From positions 62,001 to 126,000 of the forward strand of contig CAYSLJ010000001.1 of assembly GCA_964431735.1 (NCBI GenBank): a stretch of 64,000 nucleotides of DNA, in the 5' to 3' direction. Below, piece after piece: positions 51,570-59,309 of this stretch. The DNA is from CALARM01 sp964431735 (GTDB lineage Bacteria > Vulcanimicrobiota > SpSt-956 > JAKJGF01). The notes under the pieces are model-generated. The model worked only from the letters and a program-made list of their open reading frames with translations, searched no databases and was not told where the DNA came from. The translations under genes were made by a program, and so were the position numbers. The stretch's first letter is position 1; each line of letters opens with the position of its first letter.

Positions 51570-51910
51570 TTCTCCTGTTGTGACGTGTAGTAATCGTGAC
51601 GCGTAACGTGTAACGCGTGACGGGTGGTTCGTGACGCGTGATAATCGTGACGCGTGATGTGTAATGCGTGATGCGTGTTTTACCGATACCGGGCAACCAC
51701 AGTGGGTCGCCCCTACTACTCACCCTTCACCATTCACTTTTCACTTTTCACTACTCACTTTTCATTTTTCACTACTCACTCTTCACCCTTCACTACTCAC
51801 TACTCACTACTCACTCTTCACTTTTCACTACTCACTCTTCACCCTTCACTACTCACTACTCACTACTCACTCTTCACTTTTCACTCTTCACTACTCACTA
51901 CTCACTTCTA
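51570..51910. repeat. largest heptamer array, both sequence classes joined
   Basis: About 340 bp without a real gene. From 51590 the array has GTGACGC, GTAACGT, GTAACGC, GTGACGG, GTGATAA and GTGATGC units. A hairpin module (ACCGATACCGGGCAACCAC, then GTGGGTCGCCCC) lies at 51678-51716. At 51717-51908 about 27 consecutive AT-rich heptamers follow (ACTCACC, CTTCACC, ATTCACT, TTTCACT, ACTCACT, CTTCACT). A longer-range repeat is visible: the block at about 51776-51833 is nearly repeated at 51831-51890. The array end encodes VSSE and stop of the next kinase. Confidence 0.92.
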
Positions 51911-53510
51911 CCGGTATCTTCACAGTAAACACAGTTCCTTTCCCTGCTGTACTTTCCACCGTAATATCTCCCTTATGTTTTTTTATTATATCATAGATAA
52001 TACTCAGGCCGAGGCCTGTGCCTGCGCCGACTTCTTTTGTAGTAAAAAAAGGTTCGAAAATCTTATTTAAATGTTCTTCTTTTATGCCGCATCCCGTATC
52101 TCCTATGGATATACATACATAGTCGCCGTCATGCCATGTTTTTATAAAAATTTCGCCCTCTTTTTCTATAGCCTGAGACGCATTTACAAGTAAATTCATA
52201 AATACCTGGGTTAACTGCTGCGGATAACATTTTATCTGCGGTATAACTCCGTATTCTTTTATTACTCTTGCTTTATACTTGATTTCATTCCATACTATGT
52301 TCAATGTACGATCAATAGATTCATTTATATCTGCATGCCTGAGAGCGGCTCCCTCATCAAGCCTTGAAAAACTTTTTAAATCCTGGACTATTTTCGCTAC
52401 TCTTTCTGTACCATCAAGAGATTCTTTTATAAGTTCTTTTATGTCTTCTGTAATATAATCAATTTTTAACTTTTTTCTCTTTCCTGAAAGTTCCTCAATA
52501 GATGACGTTATCTTAAATTCCTTTATAACGTCTGACTGGGCTTCCATGAATTCAAGGAATTTATTTATGTATTTTTCAAGGGATCTCAGGTTTCCTCCTA
52601 TAAATCCTATAGGATTATTAATTTCATGTGCTATTCCTGCAGCGAGCTGTCCAATGGACGCCATCTTTTCCGACTGAAGAATTCTTGACTGGGCAGATTT
52701 CAGCTCATTATAGGCAATTTCAAGCTCTTTTCTGGCTTTTTCCGTTCGTTCCTTTTCTTCTATAAGTAAATGTTCTGTTTCCTTTCTTTTGGTAATATCG
52801 CGGGCACTGGAGAGAATTGCTTCCCTGTCTTTATAATCTATAAGGCGGCAGTTTACCTCTGTAGGAATAACAGTTCCGTTTCTTTTTACATGGATTGTTT
52901 CAAAATAAAACTGACCTTTTTCATGAAGTACTGAAATTATTTCTTCCAGTTTTAAGACATCATCGTGCAGATGTATATCAGAACGTGTCATGTGTAAAAA
53001 TTCTTCCCTCTTATATCCGAAGCGATCGCATGCTATATGGTTTACTTCAAGAAATGTTCCTTCAAGATCATAAATAAAAATAGCATCGTTTACACTGTCA
53101 AAAAGGGTTCTGTATCTTTTTTCACTTTCAAAGAGTTCTTTACGGGTATTCTGTTTTTCAATTGCTCTCTTAATCATTATGAGCAGTTGGTCGATACTGT
53201 ATGGTTTCTGTATGTAACCATAGGCCCCCAGGTTGATGGCTTCAACGACTGCTTCCTGTGAAACGTTACCTGTAAGAATAATAAATTCTGTATATTCTTC
53301 TTCTTTTTTTATTTCTCTCAATACATCAATACCTGACATGTCTTCAAGCATAATGTCCAGAAGCACTAAATCAGGTGTTTCCTTTTTGATAAGATTTATG
53401 GCTTTTTGCCCGCAATCAACTGCCAGTGTTTCATAACCGTAATAGACAAGTATATCCGAAATGGTTTTTCTGACAGATGCTTCATCATCTACTATAAGAA
53501 TGGTATTCAT
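51891..53510 (-). CDS. receiver-PAS-histidine kinase
   Basis: A 539-residue cytoplasmic hybrid. The receiver lies at the N-terminus (1-120; D8-D9, acceptor D52 in LVLLDIMLEDMSG, T79, K100). A PAS domain follows at about 135-255 (AIFIYDLEGTFLEVNHIACD), a coiled coil at 255-290, then HisKA with LAAGIAHEINNPIGFIGGN, and HATPase_c with LLVNASQAIEKEGE, IGDTGCGIKEEH and GAGTGLGLSIIYDI. ATGA overlap couples it to the MEDS-kinase gene upstream. The C-terminal VSSE and TAG stop come from AGTGAGT heptamers. The domain order is that of kinases that both receive and pass on phosphate. Confidence 0.92.
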   Translation of the reverse strand: MNTILIVDDEASVRKTISDILVYYGYETLAVDCGQKAINLIKKETPDLVLLDIMLEDMSGIDVLREIKKEEEYTEFIILTGNVSQEAVVEAINLGAYGYIQKPYSIDQLLIMIKRAIEKQNTRKELFESEKRYRTLFDSVNDAIFIYDLEGTFLEVNHIACDRFGYKREEFLHMTRSDIHLHDDVLKLEEIISVLHEKGQFYFETIHVKRNGTVIPTEVNCRLIDYKDREAILSSARDITKRKETEHLLIEEKERTEKARKELEIAYNELKSAQSRILQSEKMASIGQLAAGIAHEINNPIGFIGGNLRSLEKYINKFLEFMEAQSDVIKEFKITSSIEELSGKRKKLKIDYITEDIKELIKESLDGTERVAKIVQDLKSFSRLDEGAALRHADINESIDRTLNIVWNEIKYKARVIKEYGVIPQIKCYPQQLTQVFMNLLVNASQAIEKEGEIFIKTWHDGDYVCISIGDTGCGIKEEHLNKIFEPFFTTKEVGAGTGLGLSIIYDIIKKHKGDITVESTAGKGTVFTVKIPVEVSSE

Positions 53511-54901
53511 TTTTCACCTCCCGGAAATATTAAGGTGAAAACACTTCCCTTTCTTCCATTACTCTCTACTGTTATTGTTCCTCCGTTTACTTCTACAAGT
53601 TTTTTTGTCACAGCAAGCCCCAGACCTATGCCTCTGGATTTAGTCGTAAATAGAGGTTCGAAAATTTTCTCTATATGTTCAGGCTTAATACCACAACCTG
53701 TATCTATTATAGAAATATGCAGAAAATCTCCTTCTTTTTTCCCTTCTATGAAAACCTCTCCTCCTTCAGGCATGGCCTGACAGGCATTGATTATAAGATT
53801 TTCCATTATCTGCACCATATGAGTTCTGTCAGCGCAGATTGTATAATCTATATTTCTATTAATTATCTTTATATTTTCATCAAAAGTTCTTCTTTTCATC
53901 AATTCTTCCATAAAGTCTGGAAAAAATAATTTTTCACTCAAAGTAACAGGTTCTATTCTGGAAAAATTTAAAAGATCTGAAATAATCCTTTCTGATCTCT
54001 GAACTTCCAAAGAGATCATATTTAAATATTCTTTTACACAGTCAGGAGAGTCTTCGAGAACCATATTAAGATAATAAATGGCATTATTAATTACTCCCAG
54101 AGGATTACGCAATTCATGTCCTACAGAGCCTGCAAGCTGACCTGTTACTGCAAGCTTCTCCTGTCTTATAAGTTTCTCCTGTGTCTCCCTTAATTCTTTA
54201 TTCTTCAATTCCAATTCTTTTTTACTCTCCAGAAGATTTATTTCCTGTTTTTCTCTATCCAGAATATTAGAAAGGAGCCTTTTTACTTCCATTTCTTTCC
54301 TGCCTGGTTTTAAAAATTCTTCTGTAGGTATATAATAAAAATTCTTGCATACAGTATCTTTAAAAATAACTGTAGGATGGGTTCTTATGACATTTGTAAT
54401 AATATCAGCACTGAAACGTTTTAAATTATACTGGCATATGGCAAGAGCATGGAAATATGGAAAAAAATCATTCAATTTCGCCTCATATTCTATCAATCTT
54501 TCCACTCCAGGGTCTCCACAAAGAGCCCATGTCATTTCTCCTGTAACTCTGAGAGCAGAAAAACCTTCTCCAAGGGCTATATTCACACTTTCTTTCAGGA
54601 CGTCTATCATTCCGTCTGGATCGAAAAAACCATTTTTGAGATAGGATTCCTGTTTTGTAATGACTGCAAGCTGTCGTGATAACAGATATTTTTCCGTATC
54701 AATACCATAGGATTTCATAGCGTCTATTACCTGAGAACCAGTGTTTTCATCTGCAATATAAACACATTTTTCTCCTCTTTTCAATCCTATGCTCATAAAA
54801 GGTATAACAGAGGCAAACTGTTCTTCCTGTGTTTCATAAATAAGGCATAGATGATCATGAAATGAAAGGTTCTCCAGAGAATTTATAATGTTAATCTTCA
54901 T
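53507..54901 (-). CDS. MEDS-domain histidine kinase
   Basis: A 464-residue cytoplasmic kinase. The N-terminal 185 residues match the MEDS (DcmR sensory) domain: LSFHDHLCLIYETQEEQFAS, VIPFMSIGLKRGEKCVYIAD, and SALRVTGEMTWAL. A coiled coil at 190-240 follows. HisKA carries LAGSVGHELRNPLGVINNAI. HATPase_c has LIINACQAMPEGGE, IIDTGCGIKPEHI and SRGIGLGLAVTKKL. MEDS domains occur in methylotroph and archaeal regulators, and their ligand is uncertain. There is a four-base ATGA overlap with the next gene (51891). There is no membrane span. Confidence 0.9.
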   Translation of the reverse strand: MKINIINSLENLSFHDHLCLIYETQEEQFASVIPFMSIGLKRGEKCVYIADENTGSQVIDAMKSYGIDTEKYLLSRQLAVITKQESYLKNGFFDPDGMIDVLKESVNIALGEGFSALRVTGEMTWALCGDPGVERLIEYEAKLNDFFPYFHALAICQYNLKRFSADIITNVIRTHPTVIFKDTVCKNFYYIPTEEFLKPGRKEMEVKRLLSNILDREKQEINLLESKKELELKNKELRETQEKLIRQEKLAVTGQLAGSVGHELRNPLGVINNAIYYLNMVLEDSPDCVKEYLNMISLEVQRSERIISDLLNFSRIEPVTLSEKLFFPDFMEELMKRRTFDENIKIINRNIDYTICADRTHMVQIMENLIINACQAMPEGGEVFIEGKKEGDFLHISIIDTGCGIKPEHIEKIFEPLFTTKSRGIGLGLAVTKKLVEVNGGTITVESNGRKGSVFTLIFPGGEK

Positions 54902-54946
54902 AAAAAAATACTCTCCTGCTTAATGGATTTTATAAAAAGTTACTTT

Positions 54947-55143
54947 TTATAAAGCATTTCTACTCTGTTTTACAAGGGTTTTGAACATGGTCTTCAATTT
55001 TTCATGTTTTTTAATATTCAGAGTCTCTATCATTTTTTTCACAGGGAAAGACTTATATATACATGCATAAGCACCTGATGACAGAGAATAATTTATATCT
55101 GAAGCCATTTCAATACCATCATCTACTATAAGAATAAAAGGGA
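54947..55143 (-). pseudogene. remnant of a receiver domain (C-terminal half)
   Basis: Between two kinase genes the minus strand encodes, in one frame without stops, IPFILIVDDGIEMASDINYS, then LSSGAYACIYKSFPVKKMIE. This matches beta-4 to alpha-5 of a receiver domain (IPVIxLT... A..AGAxxYIxKPF). The N-terminal half with the phospho-acceptor Asp is absent, and there is no proper start codon or ribosome-binding site. It begins just after the stop codon of the next gene (55155). It is best read as a decayed hybrid-kinase receiver or a truncated CheY-like gene. Confidence 0.6.
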
Positions 55144-55154
55144 TTTTATTCTTA

Positions 55155-56306
55155 TTATTTCTTCTGTACAGGAAAAATCAGAGTAAAACTACTTCCCAGT
55201 CCTTCCTGACTTTCTGCTGTTATAGTTCCTCCGTTAATTTCCATAAGGTTTTTGCATACAGTAAGCCCCAGTCCTATACCTCTTGCTTTTGTCGTAAATA
55301 AAGGTTCAAAAATTTTATCCATATATTCTTTTTTTATACCATATCCCGTATCTTTTACAGAGATACAAATCCTGTTATCTCTCAAATATGCTTCAAATAA
55401 AACTCTGCCTCCTTCCGGCATGGCCTGGTAGGAATTCAGAACAATATTATGTAAAACCTGAGAAATCTGTCTGTAATCTATGAATATGTAAGGAAGATTA
55501 TCTTCTATATTCTTTATAATTTCTATATTATCAGGTTTTTTTTCTCTTTTTACTACATCATCAATAAGCATTGATATGTCAAATTCCTCTTTTTCTAAAG
55601 CTTTAACTCTTGACATATCCAGAAGAGAAGAAACTATTTTTTCCGATCTTTTTACTTCCGATGAAATAATATCCAGATAGGTCATGGTAATCTCACCTGA
55701 AAGGGTATTCTGAAGAAAATATACTGCATTTGAAATTACTCCCAGTGGATTACGTAATTCATGACCCACACCTCCTGCAAGCTGCCCCAGAATTGCCAGT
55801 TTTTCCTGTTTCAGAAGCTGTTCCTGTGCTTCCTTGAGTTCCTGTGTCTTCTGCTCCACAAGTTGTTTCAAATCTCTAGAAAAATCTCTGAGCTTTTCTT
55901 CTGTACTCTTTAATTCAATAAGATTTATATATCTTTCTATAGCATATCTTATAGAACGGCTTAAAAGTGAAGGCTCCAGTTTCTGTTTCGGTAAATAATC
56001 CTGTGCTCCTATACTTACTGCCGCCATTGCCATCTCCCTGTCATCAAGACCTGTAAGAATAACTACAGGTATTCTTACCCTGTTATAAACACTGCGGAAT
56101 GTATCAAGTCCCTTTGAATCAGGTAAAGATAGATCGAGAAGAATAATATCCAGAGGCTTTTCTTTTATAATCTTTAAACCTTCCTGAAGGGTTTCAGCCT
56201 TATATAAAACAGAAGATAAATGCTCCTCTGAAAGCAGTTCTTCTATAAGAAATCTGTCTGCGCTGTCATCTTCAATCAATAATATTTTTAATGGAGATCT
56301 TAACAT
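55155..56306 (-). CDS. receiver-histidine kinase
   Basis: A 383-residue protein: receiver at 1-125 (E12-D13-D14, acceptor D58 in IILLDLSLPDSKGL, T85, K106), a coiled coil at 125-165, HisKA (LAGGVGHELRNPLGVISNAV) and HATPase_c (IVLNSYQAMPEGGR, VKDTGYGIKKEYM, ARGIGLGLTVCKNL). It has no separate sensor domain, so it probably takes its input as phosphate from another protein. It overlaps the upstream single-receiver gene by 7 bp. The kinase core is closely similar to those at 53507 and 61973, implying duplication. Confidence 0.92.
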   Translation of the reverse strand: MLRSPLKILLIEDDSADRFLIEELLSEEHLSSVLYKAETLQEGLKIIKEKPLDIILLDLSLPDSKGLDTFRSVYNRVRIPVVILTGLDDREMAMAAVSIGAQDYLPKQKLEPSLLSRSIRYAIERYINLIELKSTEEKLRDFSRDLKQLVEQKTQELKEAQEQLLKQEKLAILGQLAGGVGHELRNPLGVISNAVYFLQNTLSGEITMTYLDIISSEVKRSEKIVSSLLDMSRVKALEKEEFDISMLIDDVVKREKKPDNIEIIKNIEDNLPYIFIDYRQISQVLHNIVLNSYQAMPEGGRVLFEAYLRDNRICISVKDTGYGIKKEYMDKIFEPLFTTKARGIGLGLTVCKNLMEINGGTITAESQEGLGSSFTLIFPVQKK

Positions 56307-56743
56307 TTCTTGTACCTCGAAGGCAGTTTTACAATGGTAAACCAGAAATTTTCTACATTCTTGACTACCTTGACAAATTGATTAAAATCAACAGGTTTTG
56401 TAATATAACAGTTGGCTCCCAGATGATAACTCCTGAGAATATCTTCACCTACCTGTGAGGTAGTAAGAATGATAACAGGAATATCCTTCAACGTTTCATC
56501 CTGTTTTATTTCTGCAAGAACTTCTCTGCCGCTTTTCTTTGGCATATTCAAATCCAGAAGGATAAGATCTGGCAGTGGAGCATCTATGTATGGTTCTTTT
56601 CTGTGAAGATAATTCATGGCCTCCACTCCGTCTCTTACGACATGAAGATTTATTACAAGCTTGCTGTCTTCAAGGGCTTCTCTTGTAAGTTCCACATCTC
56701 CTTCGTCATCTTCTACAAGAAGAATGTTCATTAAATCAGACAT
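56300..56743 (-). CDS. single-domain response regulator (Rcp1-like)
   Basis: A 147-residue stand-alone receiver of the Rcp1/CheY-like group that often partners phytochrome-type kinases. The acidic triad is E11-D12-D13, the acceptor is D64 (LILLDLNMPKKSGREVLAEI), the switch is T93-T94 in VIILTTSQVGEDI and the Lys is K116 in CYITKPVDFNQF. The insertion HRKEPYIDAPLPD before the acceptor strand is typical of this group. It lies downstream of the HK at 56853, which has the matching HWE-less phytochrome-type dimerisation domain, and it is coupled to the gene at 55155. Confidence 0.92.
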   Translation of the reverse strand: MSDLMNILLVEDDEGDVELTREALEDSKLVINLHVVRDGVEAMNYLHRKEPYIDAPLPDLILLDLNMPKKSGREVLAEIKQDETLKDIPVIILTTSQVGEDILRSYHLGANCYITKPVDFNQFVKVVKNVENFWFTIVKLPSRYKKC

Positions 56744-56789
56744 TTATAAAGCTCCTTTCTATTATGATGTTTATTGATATTATTTAGTA

Positions 56790-56872
56790 AAGTGTAATGT
56801 GTGCCAGGCAGAATTCCCCCTCTCACGACTCAGGGCGTTTTAATAAACGCCCCTACTTACGACTCACCCTTT
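56790..56872. repeat. heptamers around a GGGCGTTT hairpin
   Basis: GTGTAAT, GTGTGCC, then CTCACGACTCA, a stem-loop GGGCGTTT, TAAT, AAACGCCC at 56833-56852, then CTACTTA, CGACTCA. The array encodes VSRK and stop of the kinase at 56853. Confidence 0.75.
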
Positions 56873-59309
56873 TAGGTATGGCAAAAGAAAAAGTAGAGCC
56901 TTTCCCGTAAATGGAATCAATCATCATGTATCCTCCATGTCTTTCCACTATCTTTTTACATATTGAAAGACCTATACCTGAACCTTCGTATTTTTCTTTT
57001 GTATGGAGTCTCTGGAAAACACCGAAGATTCTTTCAAGATACTGATTTTCAATACCTATTCCGTTATCTTCTACAGATATAACCCATTCCTGTTCATTCT
57101 CCTCTGAATAAACCTTTATAAGAGGAGGATTTTCACTATGAAACTTTATGGCATTAACTATAAGATTCTGCATTACCTGACGGAGTTGAATGGTATTTCC
57201 TGTAAGGACAGGGAGATTTTCTGATACTATTCTGGCATCTTCTTTTTTTATCAAAGTCTGAAGATCCTTCAGAAGATCATCTAAAAGTTCTTTCATATTA
57301 ACTTTTTCAAAAACCATGTCACCTCGACCTGCCCTTGAAAACATAAGCAGATCATTTATAAGAGACTGCATTCTTTTTGCTCCGTCTACTATATAGTACA
57401 TATATTTCTGTGCCTTTTCATCAAGCCTGTCTTTATATTTTCTGTCTAAAAGCTCTGTAAAACTCGATATTTTCCGGAGAGGTTCCTGAAGATCATGGGA
57501 CGCCACATAGGCAAACTGTTCTAAGTCATAATTGGAACGGGTAAGTTCTGCCATAGTTTTCTTTAAATTCTCTTCTGCCTCTTTTTTTTCTGTAATATCC
57601 CAGAATATACCGAGTAAACCTGTTGTCTGACTGTTTTTGTCTTTTATTGGAGTTTTTACTGTATTTACATAAAATTCCTGTCCCTTTTTCACATACTTCT
57701 CTTCGAATTCAACGGTTTTCCCTTCTTCTATAATTTTTCTGTCATCGAAACGATATTTTTCAGCCAGTTCAGAGGGATAAAAGTCATAATCATTCTTCCC
57801 GACTATTTCTTCCGGTTTAATCTTTAAATCTGCAGCATAATTATCATTGCAGTAAATATAATTTAAATCCCTGTCTTTATGAAATATCTTCTGAGGGATA
57901 TTTTCAAGAAGCATCCTGTGCTCTGTTTCAGCAGCCCAGAGGGCATATTCTGTTTTTCTTCTTTCTATCATCTTTCCCGTTTCTCTTGCAATAGTATCGA
58001 GTAAATCGTATTCTTCTCTGATAAATGGTTCTTTCCCATTACAGCAGATTTCAATAAAACCTTTCTTCTCGCCAAATACCATAAGGGGGCCTGTTATTTT
58101 TATATTAGAATCGCTGAAATCAGTGCTTTTAAACTCGAAGTCATCAAATATAATTCTGGCACAGGTAAGAGAAGGTTCTCGAAAGGCCGGAGGAAATAAA
58201 TCCAGAACTTCTTCGAGTATTTCTTCAGGTGTTTTATTGGCATCAGACAGTAATCTCGTAACATTATAAAGACAGGACATTTCTTTTACCCTTTCATTCA
58301 GTTCCAGACTTTTTCTTTCCAGTTCTTCCGTTCTTTCTTTTACCATTTCTTCCAGTTTTCCCCTGTGTTTTTCCAGATCCATTTCTGCCCTTTTACGTTT
58401 AAGAACTTCTACAAATATTATTGCAAGTTGCTCTACTGTTTCCTGATCGTAAATACTGTATCCTCCCTCTTTATTTGCCAGAGCAATCATACCGAAGGTT
58501 TTATCTTTTTCTTTCAATGGAACACCCAGAAAAGATGTGAGAGGGGGATGGCCTTCCGGAACACCGGTGCTTGCAGGATGTCTGGAAGGATCATTTGTCA
58601 GGAGAGATTTTTCTTTTTTAAAAACCTCTCCCCAGAGTCCTCTTATCTCCAGATTTTTCAGCAGTAAAAGTTCTTCTGTAGCACCGATACGGCAGTTTTT
58701 CCATCCTGTATCACTGATAACATTACAGTCATACCGTCCGTCTTTATTTATTTCTCCTGAAAAAGCAAATTTACTGTGTGTTAATTCTTCTGCTACAGAA
58801 AGAAATTTCTGTGCTATATCAATCTCATCTTTACATATAATGGCTTCTCTGAAAATTCTGTTTATACCATTCATTAAAGCGCTCTGCCTTAAAAACTTTT
58901 CCTCAGTTATTTTTCGGTCTGTAACATCATAACCTATATTTAAAAGTCCTGCACTTCTGCCATTCTTATCCTTTAAGGTTTTTGAATACCATTCAATATA
59001 AAGCTCCTGCCCTTTCCAGGTAATGATGGTATTTACATTGCCGCGAACATCCATATCTTCAATGGCAATTAAAAATATCTTCTTAATATCTTCTCTGTCT
59101 TTTTCCGGAAGAAAGGCGGAAAACCATTCCTTCCCTTTCATGTCCTCCAGTGAATAACCGGTCAGTTCTTCCATAAAGGGATTGAAATAGAGAATAAATC
59201 CTTTACTGTCAAGAACAAGGATGATAACCTTTGCTGTTTCAATAATATTTACGGCAAAATCTTTTTTTTGAATAAAATTCGAGATTTCTCCAGAGTTTAA
59301 CATATCCAT
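56853..59309 (-). CDS. PAS/GAF histidine kinase with phytochrome-type kinase core
   Basis: An 818-residue cytoplasmic kinase. Order: PAS (about 20-135, FILYFNPFMEELTGYSLEDM), GAF (145-310, LTSFLGVPLKEKDKTFGMIA), coiled coil (310-345), a second GAF-like domain (345-455, VTRLLSDANKTPEEILEEVL), PAS (460-585), HisKA with FAYVASHDLQEPLRKISSFT, then HATPase_c (LIVNAIKFHSENP, VEDNGIGIENQYL, YEGSGIGLSICKKI). The core resembles cyanobacterial phytochrome-family kinases, without a chromophore-binding domain. The start ATG overlaps the stop of the gene upstream (TAATG). VSRK and stop are heptamer-derived. Partner: probably the receiver at 56300. Confidence 0.91.
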   Translation of the reverse strand: MDMLNSGEISNFIQKKDFAVNIIETAKVIILVLDSKGFILYFNPFMEELTGYSLEDMKGKEWFSAFLPEKDREDIKKIFLIAIEDMDVRGNVNTIITWKGQELYIEWYSKTLKDKNGRSAGLLNIGYDVTDRKITEEKFLRQSALMNGINRIFREAIICKDEIDIAQKFLSVAEELTHSKFAFSGEINKDGRYDCNVISDTGWKNCRIGATEELLLLKNLEIRGLWGEVFKKEKSLLTNDPSRHPASTGVPEGHPPLTSFLGVPLKEKDKTFGMIALANKEGGYSIYDQETVEQLAIIFVEVLKRKRAEMDLEKHRGKLEEMVKERTEELERKSLELNERVKEMSCLYNVTRLLSDANKTPEEILEEVLDLFPPAFREPSLTCARIIFDDFEFKSTDFSDSNIKITGPLMVFGEKKGFIEICCNGKEPFIREEYDLLDTIARETGKMIERRKTEYALWAAETEHRMLLENIPQKIFHKDRDLNYIYCNDNYAADLKIKPEEIVGKNDYDFYPSELAEKYRFDDRKIIEEGKTVEFEEKYVKKGQEFYVNTVKTPIKDKNSQTTGLLGIFWDITEKKEAEENLKKTMAELTRSNYDLEQFAYVASHDLQEPLRKISSFTELLDRKYKDRLDEKAQKYMYYIVDGAKRMQSLINDLLMFSRAGRGDMVFEKVNMKELLDDLLKDLQTLIKKEDARIVSENLPVLTGNTIQLRQVMQNLIVNAIKFHSENPPLIKVYSEENEQEWVISVEDNGIGIENQYLERIFGVFQRLHTKEKYEGSGIGLSICKKIVERHGGYMMIDSIYGKGSTFSFAIPKRVSRK

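Noticed and set aside
10940..51910. Heptamer arrays as CRISPR arrays
   Set aside because: Units are 7 bp, contiguous and without unique spacers, and no cas genes are present.
51664..52070. Plus-strand reading frames of 86-131 residues rich in repeated Tyr-Ser-Leu, His-Tyr-Ser and Thr-His motifs
   Set aside because: They are translations of AT-rich heptamers in all three frames; 7-bp units give a 21-base periodic peptide. There is no ribosome-binding site and they overlap a kinase gene.
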